A DNA stretch of 64,000 nucleotides from Bariatricus massiliensis (GTDB taxonomy: Bacteria > Bacillota > Clostridia > Lachnospirales > Lachnospiraceae). Shown here piece by piece: positions 1-8,247 of this stretch. Numbering within the stretch: the stretch's first letter is position 1; the number at the start of each line of letters is the position of its first letter. The notes beneath the pieces were generated by a model. The model did not search any database and was not told where the DNA came from. It worked only from the letters and a program-made list of their open reading frames with translations. The stretch spans positions 1,046,760-1,110,759 of the forward strand of contig NZ_LT574837.1 of the NCBI RefSeq assembly GCF_900086725.1, written 5' to 3'. A program made the position numbers and the translations under genes.

Positions 1-945
1 AAAACGGTTGCTCTCCTCATTTGCTTTCAGCTTTTCAAGAACGGCATCCTTCCTCAGAATATCGGATTCGCTCATATCGGTAATTCGCTTGTCATAAAAA
101 TACGGTTCTTCTGTAAGCAGTGTGAATGCATCGCACACTTCTTTTGCGTACGCCGCGCTGCACGTCCCATATATCATTGCCTCCTTCATATCTACGTTCC
201 CGTATTTTTCCATATAGTCATAGTCCGACTTAATATCCAATGCTTGATATACAGCCGGCGCCCACTCTACACAGTACGGCGCTTCCGGCTCGCCCAAATG
301 CATCGGTATTCCTTGTTTTCTGGTCGCTTCACGCATCTCCTCGTAGATTTCCGGTGTCTGTCTGGAAAGATACCAATAAACGCCGCCGAATCCCGCATTG
401 TGCAGGGAATAAATAAACTCCGGCCGAATCTTATCGATGAGCCCCATCATCGCCTCGGATTCCGGTATCGTATCATGAAAATGCAGTTCTTTATAATCGA
501 TTGGGAAAGTCCAGTCTACCTGCTGATGCCCTGCAGGCCGGAAAAAGTTTCTTGAGTAATTATAAAGTGTATAAGGGCCTTTCAGCCATTTCTCATTCAG
601 TTTCAACCCGTCAATATCCCATACTTTCACAATATACCAAGTATAGTCCAGCTCTTTTTGCAGGACCTCATCCTTGGCAAGCTGCTCCGTAAAATACTCC
701 AGCATCATTGTTCCAATGGGTTCATTCGGATGTGGGCAGCCGAACATCAGAGCCGTATGGCTGCCGTTTCCTATTTTTAGGCAGCTCAGTATATTGCCGT
801 CCCTTGTCCTGCCTATCTCAAACAGTTCTGTACTGGCCGGATATTTCTCCGCCAGCGCTCTGGAGCTGGCCTCCATCTCATCAAATGTCAAGAAGGTCTT
901 ATAATCCGGGACATTTTTTAATAGCTCTTCATAAATCTGTTTCAT
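1..945 (-). CDS. M14-family zinc carboxypeptidase, partial (C-terminus beyond left edge)
   Basis: The frame is open through all 315 codons to the left edge, so the C-terminus is missing. It reads as an M14 (carboxypeptidase A-like) metallopeptidase: HPNEP at residues 72-76 supplies the HxxE zinc ligands (H72, E75), and SLHNAG near residue 182 supplies the likely third ligand. There is no signal peptide, so it probably acts in the cytoplasm. The ATG is preceded by GGAAGGAAA. It is the last gene after a complete oligopeptide transporter on the same strand, separated by a hairpin. I infer that it trims imported peptides or cell-wall peptides. Substrate is not readable from sequence. Confidence 0.8.
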   Translation of the reverse strand, partial: MKQIYEELLKNVPDYKTFLTFDEMEASSRALAEKYPASTELFEIGRTRDGNILSCLKIGNGSHTALMFGCPHPNEPIGTMMLEYFTEQLAKDEVLQKELDYTWYIVKVWDIDGLKLNEKWLKGPYTLYNYSRNFFRPAGHQQVDWTFPIDYKELHFHDTIPESEAMMGLIDKIRPEFIYSLHNAGFGGVYWYLSRQTPEIYEEMREATRKQGIPMHLGEPEAPYCVEWAPAVYQALDIKSDYDYMEKYGNVDMKEAMIYGTCSAAYAKEVCDAFTLLTEEPYFYDKRITDMSESDILRKDAVLEKLKANEESNRF

Positions 946-960
946 GCACGTTTCCTTCCT

Positions 961-994
961 TTCTTAAAAGGAGCGGCGTTATACGCCCGCTCCT
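961..994 (-). terminator. Hairpin between binding protein and peptidase genes
   Basis: Inverted repeat AGGAGCGG...CCGCTCCT (969-994), extended by CGT/ACG, followed on the minus strand by four T. It may end or attenuate the transporter transcript before the M14 peptidase gene. Confidence 0.5.
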
Positions 995-1011
995 CTTTCC
1001 TCACACTAACC

Positions 1012-2604
1012 CTATTCAACCATCTCTACATGGGAATAGTCGGCCCATCCCCACTTGCCCTGTCCGTCGTACGGCAGGTTCACAAAACGGGTACTGTTCA
1101 CCTCAGGCCCTGCAAATGTTACGATGTTCACATATGGAAGCTCTTCTGCGAGAATCTTCTGTACTTCTTTATAATATCCGGCTCTTTCGTCCTCATCACT
1201 GGTAGACGCGCCCTTCTTCAGCAGTTCATCCACCTGTGTGTTACTGTAGCCGCCCCAGTTAAACGTCATGCCAGACTGGACTCTTGTGGCAAGCGCAGCC
1301 GGGTCAGGCCCCATGAAGCCGCCCTGAAGTTCTATCATGAAGTCTCTCTCGTCTCCTACCTTCTGATTCCAAGCGTTGTATTCATGAACCTGAATCTCCA
1401 CGCCGATTCCTGCTTCCTCCAGTGTCGCTTTAATCAATTTTGCTGTATCCGGATATCCTGCCCCTTCAAAAACATCAATGGTAAGTCCTGATACATAGAA
1501 GCCATTAGCGTCCTTAGTATACCCAGCTTCTTCAAGAATCTTAGACGCCTCGGAGATATTAAACTTCGGAGCGGTATCTTCTGAGTTGGAAGCCCATTCA
1601 ATCAAGGACGGATATAAATTGTACTCCGGCTTCTGGACACCGTTAAATACCTTCTCTGATATCTCATCTCTGTCGATAGCAGTGGCAATCGCTTTGCGCA
1701 CAGCGACATCGGAAACCTTATCCTTTGTCACATTAAATACCATTCTGATCGGAGACGGATATTCATTGATAACAACACGGAGATTTGTGTCAGCCTCCAT
1801 CTCCTTCAAAGAAGAAGTTGGGAAATTCTCATAAAAATCAATCTCTCCGTTCTTGATTGCCTGCAGCGCAGTAGCCTCGTCTGGAATAATCGAGAAAATC
1901 AACTTGTCAAGTTTAGCCGGTTCCGGGTAATCGTCATTTCTGACCAAAGTCACACTCTCGCCCTGCTTATACTCTTCCAATTTGAACGGCCCGCAGGATA
2001 CCGGCTCACTGTTAGCTGGATTTTCCGCCCAGTCGCTGCCGTTATTGTAGATATGCTCCGGTACGATAAATGTAGCGTACCAGCCCAGCAGTTTCACAAA
2101 AGAGGGATCCGGTTCCACCAGATTGAACACTACGGTATAATCGTCGGGAGCCTCGATGGAATCTACATTCTGCATATTGGAGCTGAAGTAGTAACTTGGA
2201 TTTTCTTTGATAGTGTCAAATGTGTACTTCACATCTTCACTGTTCAATGCTTCTCCGTCCGTCCACTTCAGGTCTTCACGCAGTTTAAAAGTCAATACGG
2301 TGGCCTCCTCATTATATGACCATTCCTTTGCTGCCTCGGGAACCAGATTTTGTTTGCTGGAATCCAGAGCGCAAAGCCTTAAGTATATATTCTGGAAAAT
2401 CGGAAACCCATTGTCGTCCGCATTAATTACGGGATTGAAGGACATCGGGTCCCCCGTGGCACGGATAATAAAGGTTCCGCCGCCCTCACTCTTTCCGCTT
2501 CCGCCTTCTGTTCCAGAATCGCTTTTCCCTTTACCGCAGCCTGCCGCCAGAAGCGATAGTCCGAGAACTACTGCCATACAGGCAGCTAATTTCTTTTTCA
2601 ACAT
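1012..2604 (-). CDS. Oligopeptide/dipeptide ABC transporter substrate-binding lipoprotein (SBP family 5)
   Basis: 530 aa. A lysine-rich start and hydrophobic signal lead to the lipobox LLAAGC with the lipidated Cys at residue 23, then a Gly/Ser/Lys linker. The rest has the family 5 pattern (RATGDPMSFNPV near the start, DLKWTDGEALNSEDV in the first third). It captures peptides, or less often nickel or opines, outside the membrane and hands them to the permease pair encoded upstream. ATG start with AGGAGGAAGTATT before it. It is fifth in the operon B-C-D-F-binding protein. The ligand cannot be told from sequence; a peptide is favoured by the adjacent peptidase gene. Confidence 0.92.
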   Translation of the reverse strand: MLKKKLAACMAVVLGLSLLAAGCGKGKSDSGTEGGSGKSEGGGTFIIRATGDPMSFNPVINADDNGFPIFQNIYLRLCALDSSKQNLVPEAAKEWSYNEEATVLTFKLREDLKWTDGEALNSEDVKYTFDTIKENPSYYFSSNMQNVDSIEAPDDYTVVFNLVEPDPSFVKLLGWYATFIVPEHIYNNGSDWAENPANSEPVSCGPFKLEEYKQGESVTLVRNDDYPEPAKLDKLIFSIIPDEATALQAIKNGEIDFYENFPTSSLKEMEADTNLRVVINEYPSPIRMVFNVTKDKVSDVAVRKAIATAIDRDEISEKVFNGVQKPEYNLYPSLIEWASNSEDTAPKFNISEASKILEEAGYTKDANGFYVSGLTIDVFEGAGYPDTAKLIKATLEEAGIGVEIQVHEYNAWNQKVGDERDFMIELQGGFMGPDPAALATRVQSGMTFNWGGYSNTQVDELLKKGASTSDEDERAGYYKEVQKILAEELPYVNIVTFAGPEVNSTRFVNLPYDGQGKWGWADYSHVEMVE

Positions 2605-2661
2605 AATACTTCCTCCTTTTTTGTTTTTTCTTAAAACCTATATAAACAGAGCTTTCTCTGT

Positions 2662-3666
2662 CTATTTCCCATTTTCCCCGATTCGGGCGCATGCCGCCCA
2701 GTGTCCCGTTTCCGACACAACCGGTTCCGGATACCGTTTATAACATTCCTCACAAGCCATGTAACATCTAGGGGCGAAATAGCAGCCCGGCCCCGGGTTG
2801 AGCGGAGTGGGCGGTTCCCCCTCTATAGAGATGGTCTCCTGTTTATCCTCCGGGTCGATGGAGGCACAGTTGGAAATCAACGCCTGTGTATACGGATGCA
2901 TAGGTGATTTCACCACCTCGTCGGCAGAACCGTATTCTACAATCCTGCCCAGATACATCACCGCGATATTGTCGGAGATATATCTTGTGAGCGCAATATC
3001 GTGGCTGATAAACATGACCGCCGCGTCCTTCGACTTACTAAGCTCAATCAACATATTAATAATGTCTGCCCTGACCGAGACATCCAACATGGACACTGGC
3101 TCATCCGCAACAATAAAACCCGGGTTCAGGAACATGGAACGGATGATAGAAATCCTTTGGAGCTGTCCTCCCGAAAGCTCATGTGGGAACCGTTTCAAAA
3201 TGTCCTCCGCAGGCCGAAGCCCTCCGGCTTCCAACGCCTCTATACAGATGCGGCGTCTGTCTTCATTGTCAGTGCCGATACTATAATTTTTAAGAGGCCG
3301 GAGTAAAATCTTTTCAATAGTATCCCTCGGCGTGAAAGTGTCAAATGGATTTTGAAATACAATCTGTACCGTACTTCTGAACTTCTTAGCATCCTTTTTA
3401 ATCATCTCTTTGGTAGACACCCCGTCGATAAGGCAGTCTCCTCTCGTAGGGTTCTCAAGTCTTGTGAGAATCTTGCCAAGCGTAGATTTACCACATCCAG
3501 ATTCCCCTATAACTCCAAGTATCTCCCCATGCTCAATCTCTATGCTCACGCCGTCGACCGCTTTTATCCAATCCTTCTCCCCTTTTTGCTGCCTCTTGCC
3601 GTGATAGGGATACCACATGGCAACGTCCTTCACCGAGACAAAGGGGGTATGGTTTTCTTTATTCAT
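2662..3666 (-). CDS. Peptide ABC transporter ATP-binding protein (OppF/DppF type)
   Basis: 334 aa from the chosen ATG. Walker A is GESGCGKST (residues 54-62), the ABC signature is LSGGQLQR and Walker B ends in ADEP. The C-terminal segment carries the oligopeptide-transporter Cys-rich tail (PGCYFAPRCYMACEEC), which in this family can hold an iron-sulfur cluster. I chose the ATG at 3664-3666 because GGAGGTGAG lies just upstream; an 11-residue longer version has no ribosome site. It overlaps the end of the OppD-type gene by 8 bases, so the two ATPases are probably translationally coupled and work as a heterodimer. Confidence 0.92.
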   Translation of the reverse strand: MNKENHTPFVSVKDVAMWYPYHGKRQQKGEKDWIKAVDGVSIEIEHGEILGVIGESGCGKSTLGKILTRLENPTRGDCLIDGVSTKEMIKKDAKKFRSTVQIVFQNPFDTFTPRDTIEKILLRPLKNYSIGTDNEDRRRICIEALEAGGLRPAEDILKRFPHELSGGQLQRISIIRSMFLNPGFIVADEPVSMLDVSVRADIINMLIELSKSKDAAVMFISHDIALTRYISDNIAVMYLGRIVEYGSADEVVKSPMHPYTQALISNCASIDPEDKQETISIEGEPPTPLNPGPGCYFAPRCYMACEECYKRYPEPVVSETGHWAACARIGENGK

Positions 3667-4636
3667 GCGTCTCACCTCCTTGATACAGCCAACAGGCAAT
3701 CTGTCTTCCGTCCTTCAACTCCTGACAAGCAGGTTTTTCCCTTCTGCACCGTTCGGAAGCCTGCGGGCATCTAGACGCGAATACGCAGCCCGGCTCCGGT
3801 TTGGAGAGGTCCGGCAGGAATCCCGGAATGGCGTGAAGCGTCTCATTCTCACCTTTCAGGGAAGGGAAGGAATTGAGAAGTCCTTTTGTATACGGATGCA
3901 TCGGATTTTTGAAGATATCCTTCACATAACCAATCTCCATAAATTCTCCGGCATACATAACAGCCACTTTATTACAGGAGGCAGCGACCACGGACATATC
4001 ATGCGTGATCATAATTCTGGTCATGCTGATTTCCTGCTCCATCTGCACCACTTCCTCCAGAATCTGTCCCTGCGTCACAACGTCAAGCGCCGTCGTAGCC
4101 TCGTCAAAGATAATCAGCTTCGGGCTGTGAAGCAGGCTGACCGCGATTGCAGTCCTCTGGAGCATTCCGCCTGACATCTCATGAGGATACAGACGGTACA
4201 CCCTCTCGGGGAGGTTGACTAATTTCAACAGATAGATCATCCGCTCTTCAATTTCCTTCTTGGATGCGTGCGGCTCATGGACACGGTAAATGTCTTCCAC
4301 CTGTTCGCTGATTCGGTGCACCGGGCTCAAGGAATTCATGGCCTTTTGGAATACAACAGAGATATCCTTCCAGCGAAGAGCGTTCATCTCTTCCTGTGTC
4401 AATTCCAGCAGGTTCTTTCCTTCAAAAAGCGCTTTCCCGGTAATCTCTGTCCGGCTCTCATCATGAAGCCTGAGCAGCGCCATGGCAAGTGTGGATTTCC
4501 CGGAGCCAGATTCTCCCACGACTCCAAGAGAGTCTCCCTTGTTGATAGAGAATCCCGCATTTTTTACGGCATATACCTTCTTGTCCTTATTGACATAAGA
4601 GACATTAACATTTTCTAGCGTTAACAACCTTTCCAT
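3659..4636 (-). CDS. Peptide ABC transporter ATP-binding protein (OppD/DppD type)
   Basis: 325 aa. Walker A GESGSGKST at residues 41-49, signature MSGGMLQR, Walker B IIFDEATTALD and a C-terminal Cys cluster (PGCVFASRC). It is the partner ATPase to the downstream OppF-type protein and powers the two permeases. The ATG follows GAGGGGG, and the gene begins 3 bases after the end of the OppC-type permease gene, which fits tight operon coupling. Confidence 0.92.
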   Translation of the reverse strand: MERLLTLENVNVSYVNKDKKVYAVKNAGFSINKGDSLGVVGESGSGKSTLAMALLRLHDESRTEITGKALFEGKNLLELTQEEMNALRWKDISVVFQKAMNSLSPVHRISEQVEDIYRVHEPHASKKEIEERMIYLLKLVNLPERVYRLYPHEMSGGMLQRTAIAVSLLHSPKLIIFDEATTALDVVTQGQILEEVVQMEQEISMTRIMITHDMSVVAASCNKVAVMYAGEFMEIGYVKDIFKNPMHPYTKGLLNSFPSLKGENETLHAIPGFLPDLSKPEPGCVFASRCPQASERCRREKPACQELKDGRQIACWLYQGGETHE

Positions 4637-4639
4637 GTT

Positions 4640-5491
4640 CTACCCCCTCTTTCTCGAATATTTCGGGTCAAGGACATGATTAAGCCCATCTCCCAGCAGA
4701 TAAAACACCAGAACTGTAACTACGATCGCAGCGCCCGCAAAGGCGGAAATCCACCACGCGCTCGTTATGTACTGCTTCCCTGTATATATCATCTGCCCCC
4801 AGCTGATGATGCCGGGATCGCCCAGACCTAAAAATGAAAGACCTGCTTCTGTTAGAATCGCATTGGACATTCCCATCGTCGTATTAGCTATGACCGGAAA
4901 GATTCCGTTGGGAATGATATACTTGAACAATATCTGCCGCTTTGTCTCGCCCATGGCGACCGCGCTCTTTACAAATGTCCGCTCTCTGAGCGACAATGCC
5001 TGTGCCCGCATAAGTTTGGCGTTGCTCGGCCAAGTCGTAATACCGATGACAATCATGACATTGGTGATACTATTTCCGAACATCGCGATAATCAACAATA
5101 TTAAAAAGAAGCTGGGAAGCATCATAAATACATTGATGAGCTCGGAGATAAATGTGTCAACTTTACCGCCAAAAAATCCGCCGATCCCACCGATAAAAAC
5201 ACCCAGCGCCCCAGAAATCAGCGCAGAGATAACAGCGACTTTAAGAGACGTCCTGATTCCATAGATAATCATGCTGTAGATATCCTGCCCCATATGATTG
5301 GTTCCCAAAATATGCCCGTTTTCTCCTAGCCCGACCAGCATATCCTTTCCGTAATGGTAGGGATTCTCCGTCGCCACCGCCGCTGCGGCCACAGCGAGCA
5401 AAAGCAGCAGCGCAAGTCCTATCGTACCGGCCAAGAGCTGTCTGTCACCGGTGATTGTTTTCCAAATTTTTTTGATTGATAGTTTCTTCAT
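4640..5491 (-). CDS. Peptide ABC transporter permease (OppC/DppC type)
   Basis: 283 aa inner-membrane permease. There is a charged N-terminus, a first membrane segment near residues 20-40, a soluble loop containing GTNHMGQDIYS typical of the DppC/OppC family, and then about five more membrane segments. The EAA-type coupling loop (GETKRQILFKYIIPNG) touches the ATPases. RBS AGAGGTGG. It lies 9 bases after the OppB-type gene. Confidence 0.92.
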   Translation of the reverse strand: MKKLSIKKIWKTITGDRQLLAGTIGLALLLLLAVAAAAVATENPYHYGKDMLVGLGENGHILGTNHMGQDIYSMIIYGIRTSLKVAVISALISGALGVFIGGIGGFFGGKVDTFISELINVFMMLPSFFLILLIIAMFGNSITNVMIVIGITTWPSNAKLMRAQALSLRERTFVKSAVAMGETKRQILFKYIIPNGIFPVIANTTMGMSNAILTEAGLSFLGLGDPGIISWGQMIYTGKQYITSAWWISAFAGAAIVVTVLVFYLLGDGLNHVLDPKYSRKRG

Positions 5492-5500
5492 AATCCACCT

Positions 5501-6466
5501 CTATTCATAACGGATTCTCGGGTCAAGCAGTGCATACACAATGTCCACAATCAGCATAACTACCGCCACCGATATGGACATAATCAGATAGATTCCCATC
5601 AAAGTCGGGTAATCCCGCTGGGTAATGGCGGTCATCACAAGCCGCCCCATTCCCGGCCATGCAAACACAATCTCAATCAAAGTTACACCTGTAATCAAAT
5701 ACGCCATGGAAATACCAAATATGGTAATGGTCGGCAGGATTGCATTGCGAAATATGTACTTATTGAAAATTTTCTTTTTGCTCATTCCCGTAGCCTTGAA
5801 CGTCATGATAAATTCTTCATTCTTCGTCTGCAGCACAGAAGACTTCGCAATCCTGAAATACTGTGGAAGCAGCACCAATGTCAAAGTCAGCACCGGTAAA
5901 AACATATGTTTTAAAACATCCAGCACATATGCCGCGCCCGTAAATCCCGCCCGGGTGTCCGTCATGCCGAACGACGGGAACCATCCAAGCATGGAGGAAA
6001 ACAGGATGATCAGCATCAGTCCAAGCCAGAAAGCCGGCATAGAGTTAAACGCATAGGAAACGCCCGATGAAACCGCATCAAACGCACCGCCCTCCCGCCG
6101 GGCCGCCACAATTCCCATAAATGTCCCAATGACGGCTGCCAATATCGCCGAAGTCAATCCAAGTAATACCGTGGCGCCTACCTTCTCACTAATCATCTCC
6201 GAAACCGGGCGGTTATATATGATTGAAATACCCAAATCTCCGGTGGCAGCTGTCTTCAGATAGCTAAAAAACTGAAGCGGCAAAGGTTTGTCCAGACCGT
6301 ATTTCTCTTCCAGAGCCTGCCGCATCTCCGGACTTGAATTTTCCTTTCCCATAAGCGTCGTAATCGGATCGCCCGGAGCCATTTTAATAATGACAAAATT
6401 TAGTGCAAATACTATAATTATTGTCAATATACCCGTCAGCACCCTCCTAAAAATAAATCTTTTCAC
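5501..6466 (-). CDS. Peptide ABC transporter permease (OppB/DppB type), first gene of operon
   Basis: 321 aa, six predicted membrane segments, with the N-terminal MAPGDP motif region and the coupling loop GMSKKKIFNKYIFRNA. The start is GTG (6464-6466) with GAGGAGG 6-7 bases upstream. A near-consensus promoter lies just upstream. It forms the translocation channel with the OppC-type protein. The order B-C-D-F-binding protein differs from the A-B-C-D-F order of enterobacterial opp but is common in Firmicutes. Confidence 0.92.
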   Translation of the reverse strand: MKRFIFRRVLTGILTIIIVFALNFVIIKMAPGDPITTLMGKENSSPEMRQALEEKYGLDKPLPLQFFSYLKTAATGDLGISIIYNRPVSEMISEKVGATVLLGLTSAILAAVIGTFMGIVAARREGGAFDAVSSGVSYAFNSMPAFWLGLMLIILFSSMLGWFPSFGMTDTRAGFTGAAYVLDVLKHMFLPVLTLTLVLLPQYFRIAKSSVLQTKNEEFIMTFKATGMSKKKIFNKYIFRNAILPTITIFGISMAYLITGVTLIEIVFAWPGMGRLVMTAITQRDYPTLMGIYLIMSISVAVVMLIVDIVYALLDPRIRYE

Positions 6467-6504
6467 CTTTACGCCTCCTCTTTATTGATAATTTTATTGT
6501 ATTT

Positions 6505-6533
6505 ATTATAATTTTATATTTATTAAACGTCAA
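6505..6533 (-). promoter_or_regulatory. Sigma-A type promoter of the peptide transporter operon
   Basis: On the minus strand TTGACG (6528-6533), exactly 17 bases, then TATAAT (6505-6510), about 40 bases before the GTG start at 6466. This 353-base gap (6467-6819) also holds TTTCGTC repeats upstream of the -35 box and the divergent fosX promoter. Confidence 0.75.
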
Positions 6534-6556
6534 TATTGTACGTGAAATTATATAAT

Positions 6557-6581
6557 TTTCGTCATTTCGTCAAATTTCGTC
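6557..6581. repeat. Three short direct repeats (TTTCGTC) upstream of the opp promoter
   Basis: TTTCGTC occurs at 6557-6563, 6565-6571 and 6575-6581, next to the near-palindrome AAATTATATAATTT (about 6545-6558). The repeats start about 24 bases upstream of the opp -35 box, a common place for an activator or an UP-like element. No regulator is assigned. Confidence 0.4.
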
Positions 6582-6701
6582 CAATTTTTGAAGAAAATCG
6601 CCTTGTTTTTAGTGTACTTTTTATAGTATATGCTTTAATTAAAGTGTGTGCTTTATTTTCCGAATTTAATTGTAATACAACAAGCATATCGGTATTCTTT
6701 A

Positions 6702-6730
6702 TTGCTTTCATCCCTCTAAATTGTTATGAT
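6702..6730 (+). promoter_or_regulatory. Candidate promoter of fosX
   Basis: TTGCTT (6702-6707), 17 bases, TATGAT (6725-6730), about 90 bases upstream of the fosX start. An alternative TTGTAA...TATTCT pair lies about 30 bases further upstream, so the assignment is tentative. Confidence 0.45.
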
Positions 6731-6819
6731 ATCTGTAGTCCGTAGACATCGGAGGAATAAAAAATATTTTACCCCAGCATCATTCCAATAAAAATAACCA
6801 CATATTCAGGAGGTCCGGT

Positions 6820-7227
6820 ATGATTTCAGGAATAAATCACCTAACATTTATCGTGAAAGATTTAACTCGTTCCAGCGTATTTTTTGAAGAAATTTTTGAC
6901 GCAGAAGAAGTCTACTCAAGCGGTGATTACACTTTTTCCATTGCACGGGAAAAGTTTTTTGTGATTGGGAATCTATGGATTTCTTTGATGGAAGGGGAGC
7001 CGCTTACCGAAAAAAGCTATAACCACATCGCCTTTCAAATAGATGAAAACGAAGTCGAGCACTATATAAAACGTATTCAGTCTGTGGGAGTGGAGCTCTT
7101 ACCCGGACGCCCCCGCGTGGAAGGTGAGGGACAGTCTATTTATTTCTATGACTTTGACAATCATCTGTTCGAGCTGCATACCGGGACATTGAAAGAGAGG
7201 CTGACACGATATTCTCAGCAAAAATAG
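6820..7227 (+). CDS. fosX: Fosfomycin hydrolase FosX
   Basis: 135 aa, the usual length of this glyoxalase-fold family. It follows the FosX pattern closely: start MISGINHLTFIVKDL, the block NHIAFQI, and SIYFYDFDNHLFELH near the end. Metal ligands are readable as H7, H69 and E118, and E44 matches the residue known as the catalytic base in Listeria FosX, which favours FosX (water addition) over the FosA/FosB thiol transferases. It opens the epoxide of fosfomycin in the cytoplasm. AGGAGG precedes the ATG. The neighbouring genes look chromosomal, with no mobile element, so this reads as an intrinsic resistance gene. Confidence 0.9.
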   Translation: MISGINHLTFIVKDLTRSSVFFEEIFDAEEVYSSGDYTFSIAREKFFVIGNLWISLMEGEPLTEKSYNHIAFQIDENEVEHYIKRIQSVGVELLPGRPRVEGEGQSIYFYDFDNHLFELHTGTLKERLTRYSQQK

Positions 7228-7282
7228 TCGAGAAGTTTCTGCTGGTTCTGCCTATAATATCACGTGTAAGGAGGGAAAAGAA

Positions 7283-8158
7283 ATGCAGGAACAACCGCAT
7301 ATTGACGCCGTCCAGCGTATGCAGGACTATATTGAAGCACACATTACCGAGAATATCACTTTGGCAGATTTAGCGAAGATATCTCTGTATTCTCCGTGGT
7401 ATTCTTACCGCTTGTTCAGCGAACACACGGGACTCACCCCAGCTGATTACATCCGCAGGCTCAGGCTGTCAAAATCAGCCTTAAAGCTAAGAGATTTTTC
7501 TTGCAAAATAGCCGATGTCGCCTTTGAGATGGGATTTTCCAGTGTTGACGGATACCAGCGCGCATTTTTTCGTGAATTCAACTGCAATCCCCGGGAATAC
7601 GCACAACGGCCTGTTCCGCTTTATCTTTTCACGCCATACGGTGTAAGATACCGTACAATTGAAAGGAGACCAATTATGGAAAATCTAAGAAATGTATTTA
7701 TTCAAATTACAGAAAAACCGGCCCGCAAAGTTATTATCAAACGAGGAATAAAAGCCGCCGACTATTTTTCTTATTGCGAAGAAGTGGGCTGTGACGTGTG
7801 GGGCCTGCTTCAAAGTATCAAAGCTCTGGAAGGCGAGCCTGTATGCTTATGGCTTCCTCCCAAATACATCAAGCCGCAAACTTCGGAATATGTTCAAGGC
7901 GTAGAAGTATCCGCCGACTACAGCGGAGAGATTCCAGAAGGGTTCGATGTCATCGAGCTGCCTGCTGCGAAATATATTAAATTTCAAGGGGAACCATTTG
8001 AAGAGGAAAATTATTGTCAGGCAATCGAAGAAGTTCAAGCCGCTATCCAGAAATACGACCCAGCATCGGCCGGGCTTGAATGGGATAACTCCAATCCCAA
8101 AATTCAGCTGGAGCCTGTCGGGACAAGAGGCTATATTGAATTGCTTCCGGTCAAATAA
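7283..8158 (+). CDS. AraC-family regulator with C-terminal GyrI-like effector domain
   Basis: 291 aa. Residues about 5-108 are two helix-turn-helix units of the MarA/Rob type (ITLADLAKISLYSPWYSYRLF; KIADVAFEMGFSSVDGYQRAF). Residues about 132-291 look like a GyrI-like small-molecule binding domain, with the typical ending IELLPVK. The layout resembles Rob. It begins 55 bases after fosX with AGGAGGG, so the two may be co-transcribed. Unusually, an in-frame ATG at 7676 (codon 132) has a strong site AAAGGAGA just before it, placed exactly at the domain border. The inducer is unknown. Confidence 0.85.
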   Translation: MQEQPHIDAVQRMQDYIEAHITENITLADLAKISLYSPWYSYRLFSEHTGLTPADYIRRLRLSKSALKLRDFSCKIADVAFEMGFSSVDGYQRAFFREFNCNPREYAQRPVPLYLFTPYGVRYRTIERRPIMENLRNVFIQITEKPARKVIIKRGIKAADYFSYCEEVGCDVWGLLQSIKALEGEPVCLWLPPKYIKPQTSEYVQGVEVSADYSGEIPEGFDVIELPAAKYIKFQGEPFEEENYCQAIEEVQAAIQKYDPASAGLEWDNSNPKIQLEPVGTRGYIELLPVK

Positions 8159-8188
8159 AGTCTATATTGTTTCAATTCAAACTCAAAA

Positions 8189-8234
8189 GGAATGCTCTGC
8201 GGGTAGAACTCCCCCGCGGAGCATTCCTTATTTC
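8189..8234. terminator. Bidirectional terminator between the AraC gene and nanK
   Basis: Near-perfect 15-base stem GGAATGCTCTGCGGG / CCCGCGGAGCATTCC (8189-8227), followed by TTATTTCTT on the plus strand. It sits between convergent genes. Confidence 0.8.
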
Positions 8235-8247
8235 TTACGCCTATGTC

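Noticed and set aside
2207..2743. Long plus-strand open frame opposite the peptide-binding protein gene
   Set aside because: Antisense shadow of a clear lipoprotein gene, no ribosome site and no family features. The same holds for other opposite-strand frames, such as those over nadA and holB.
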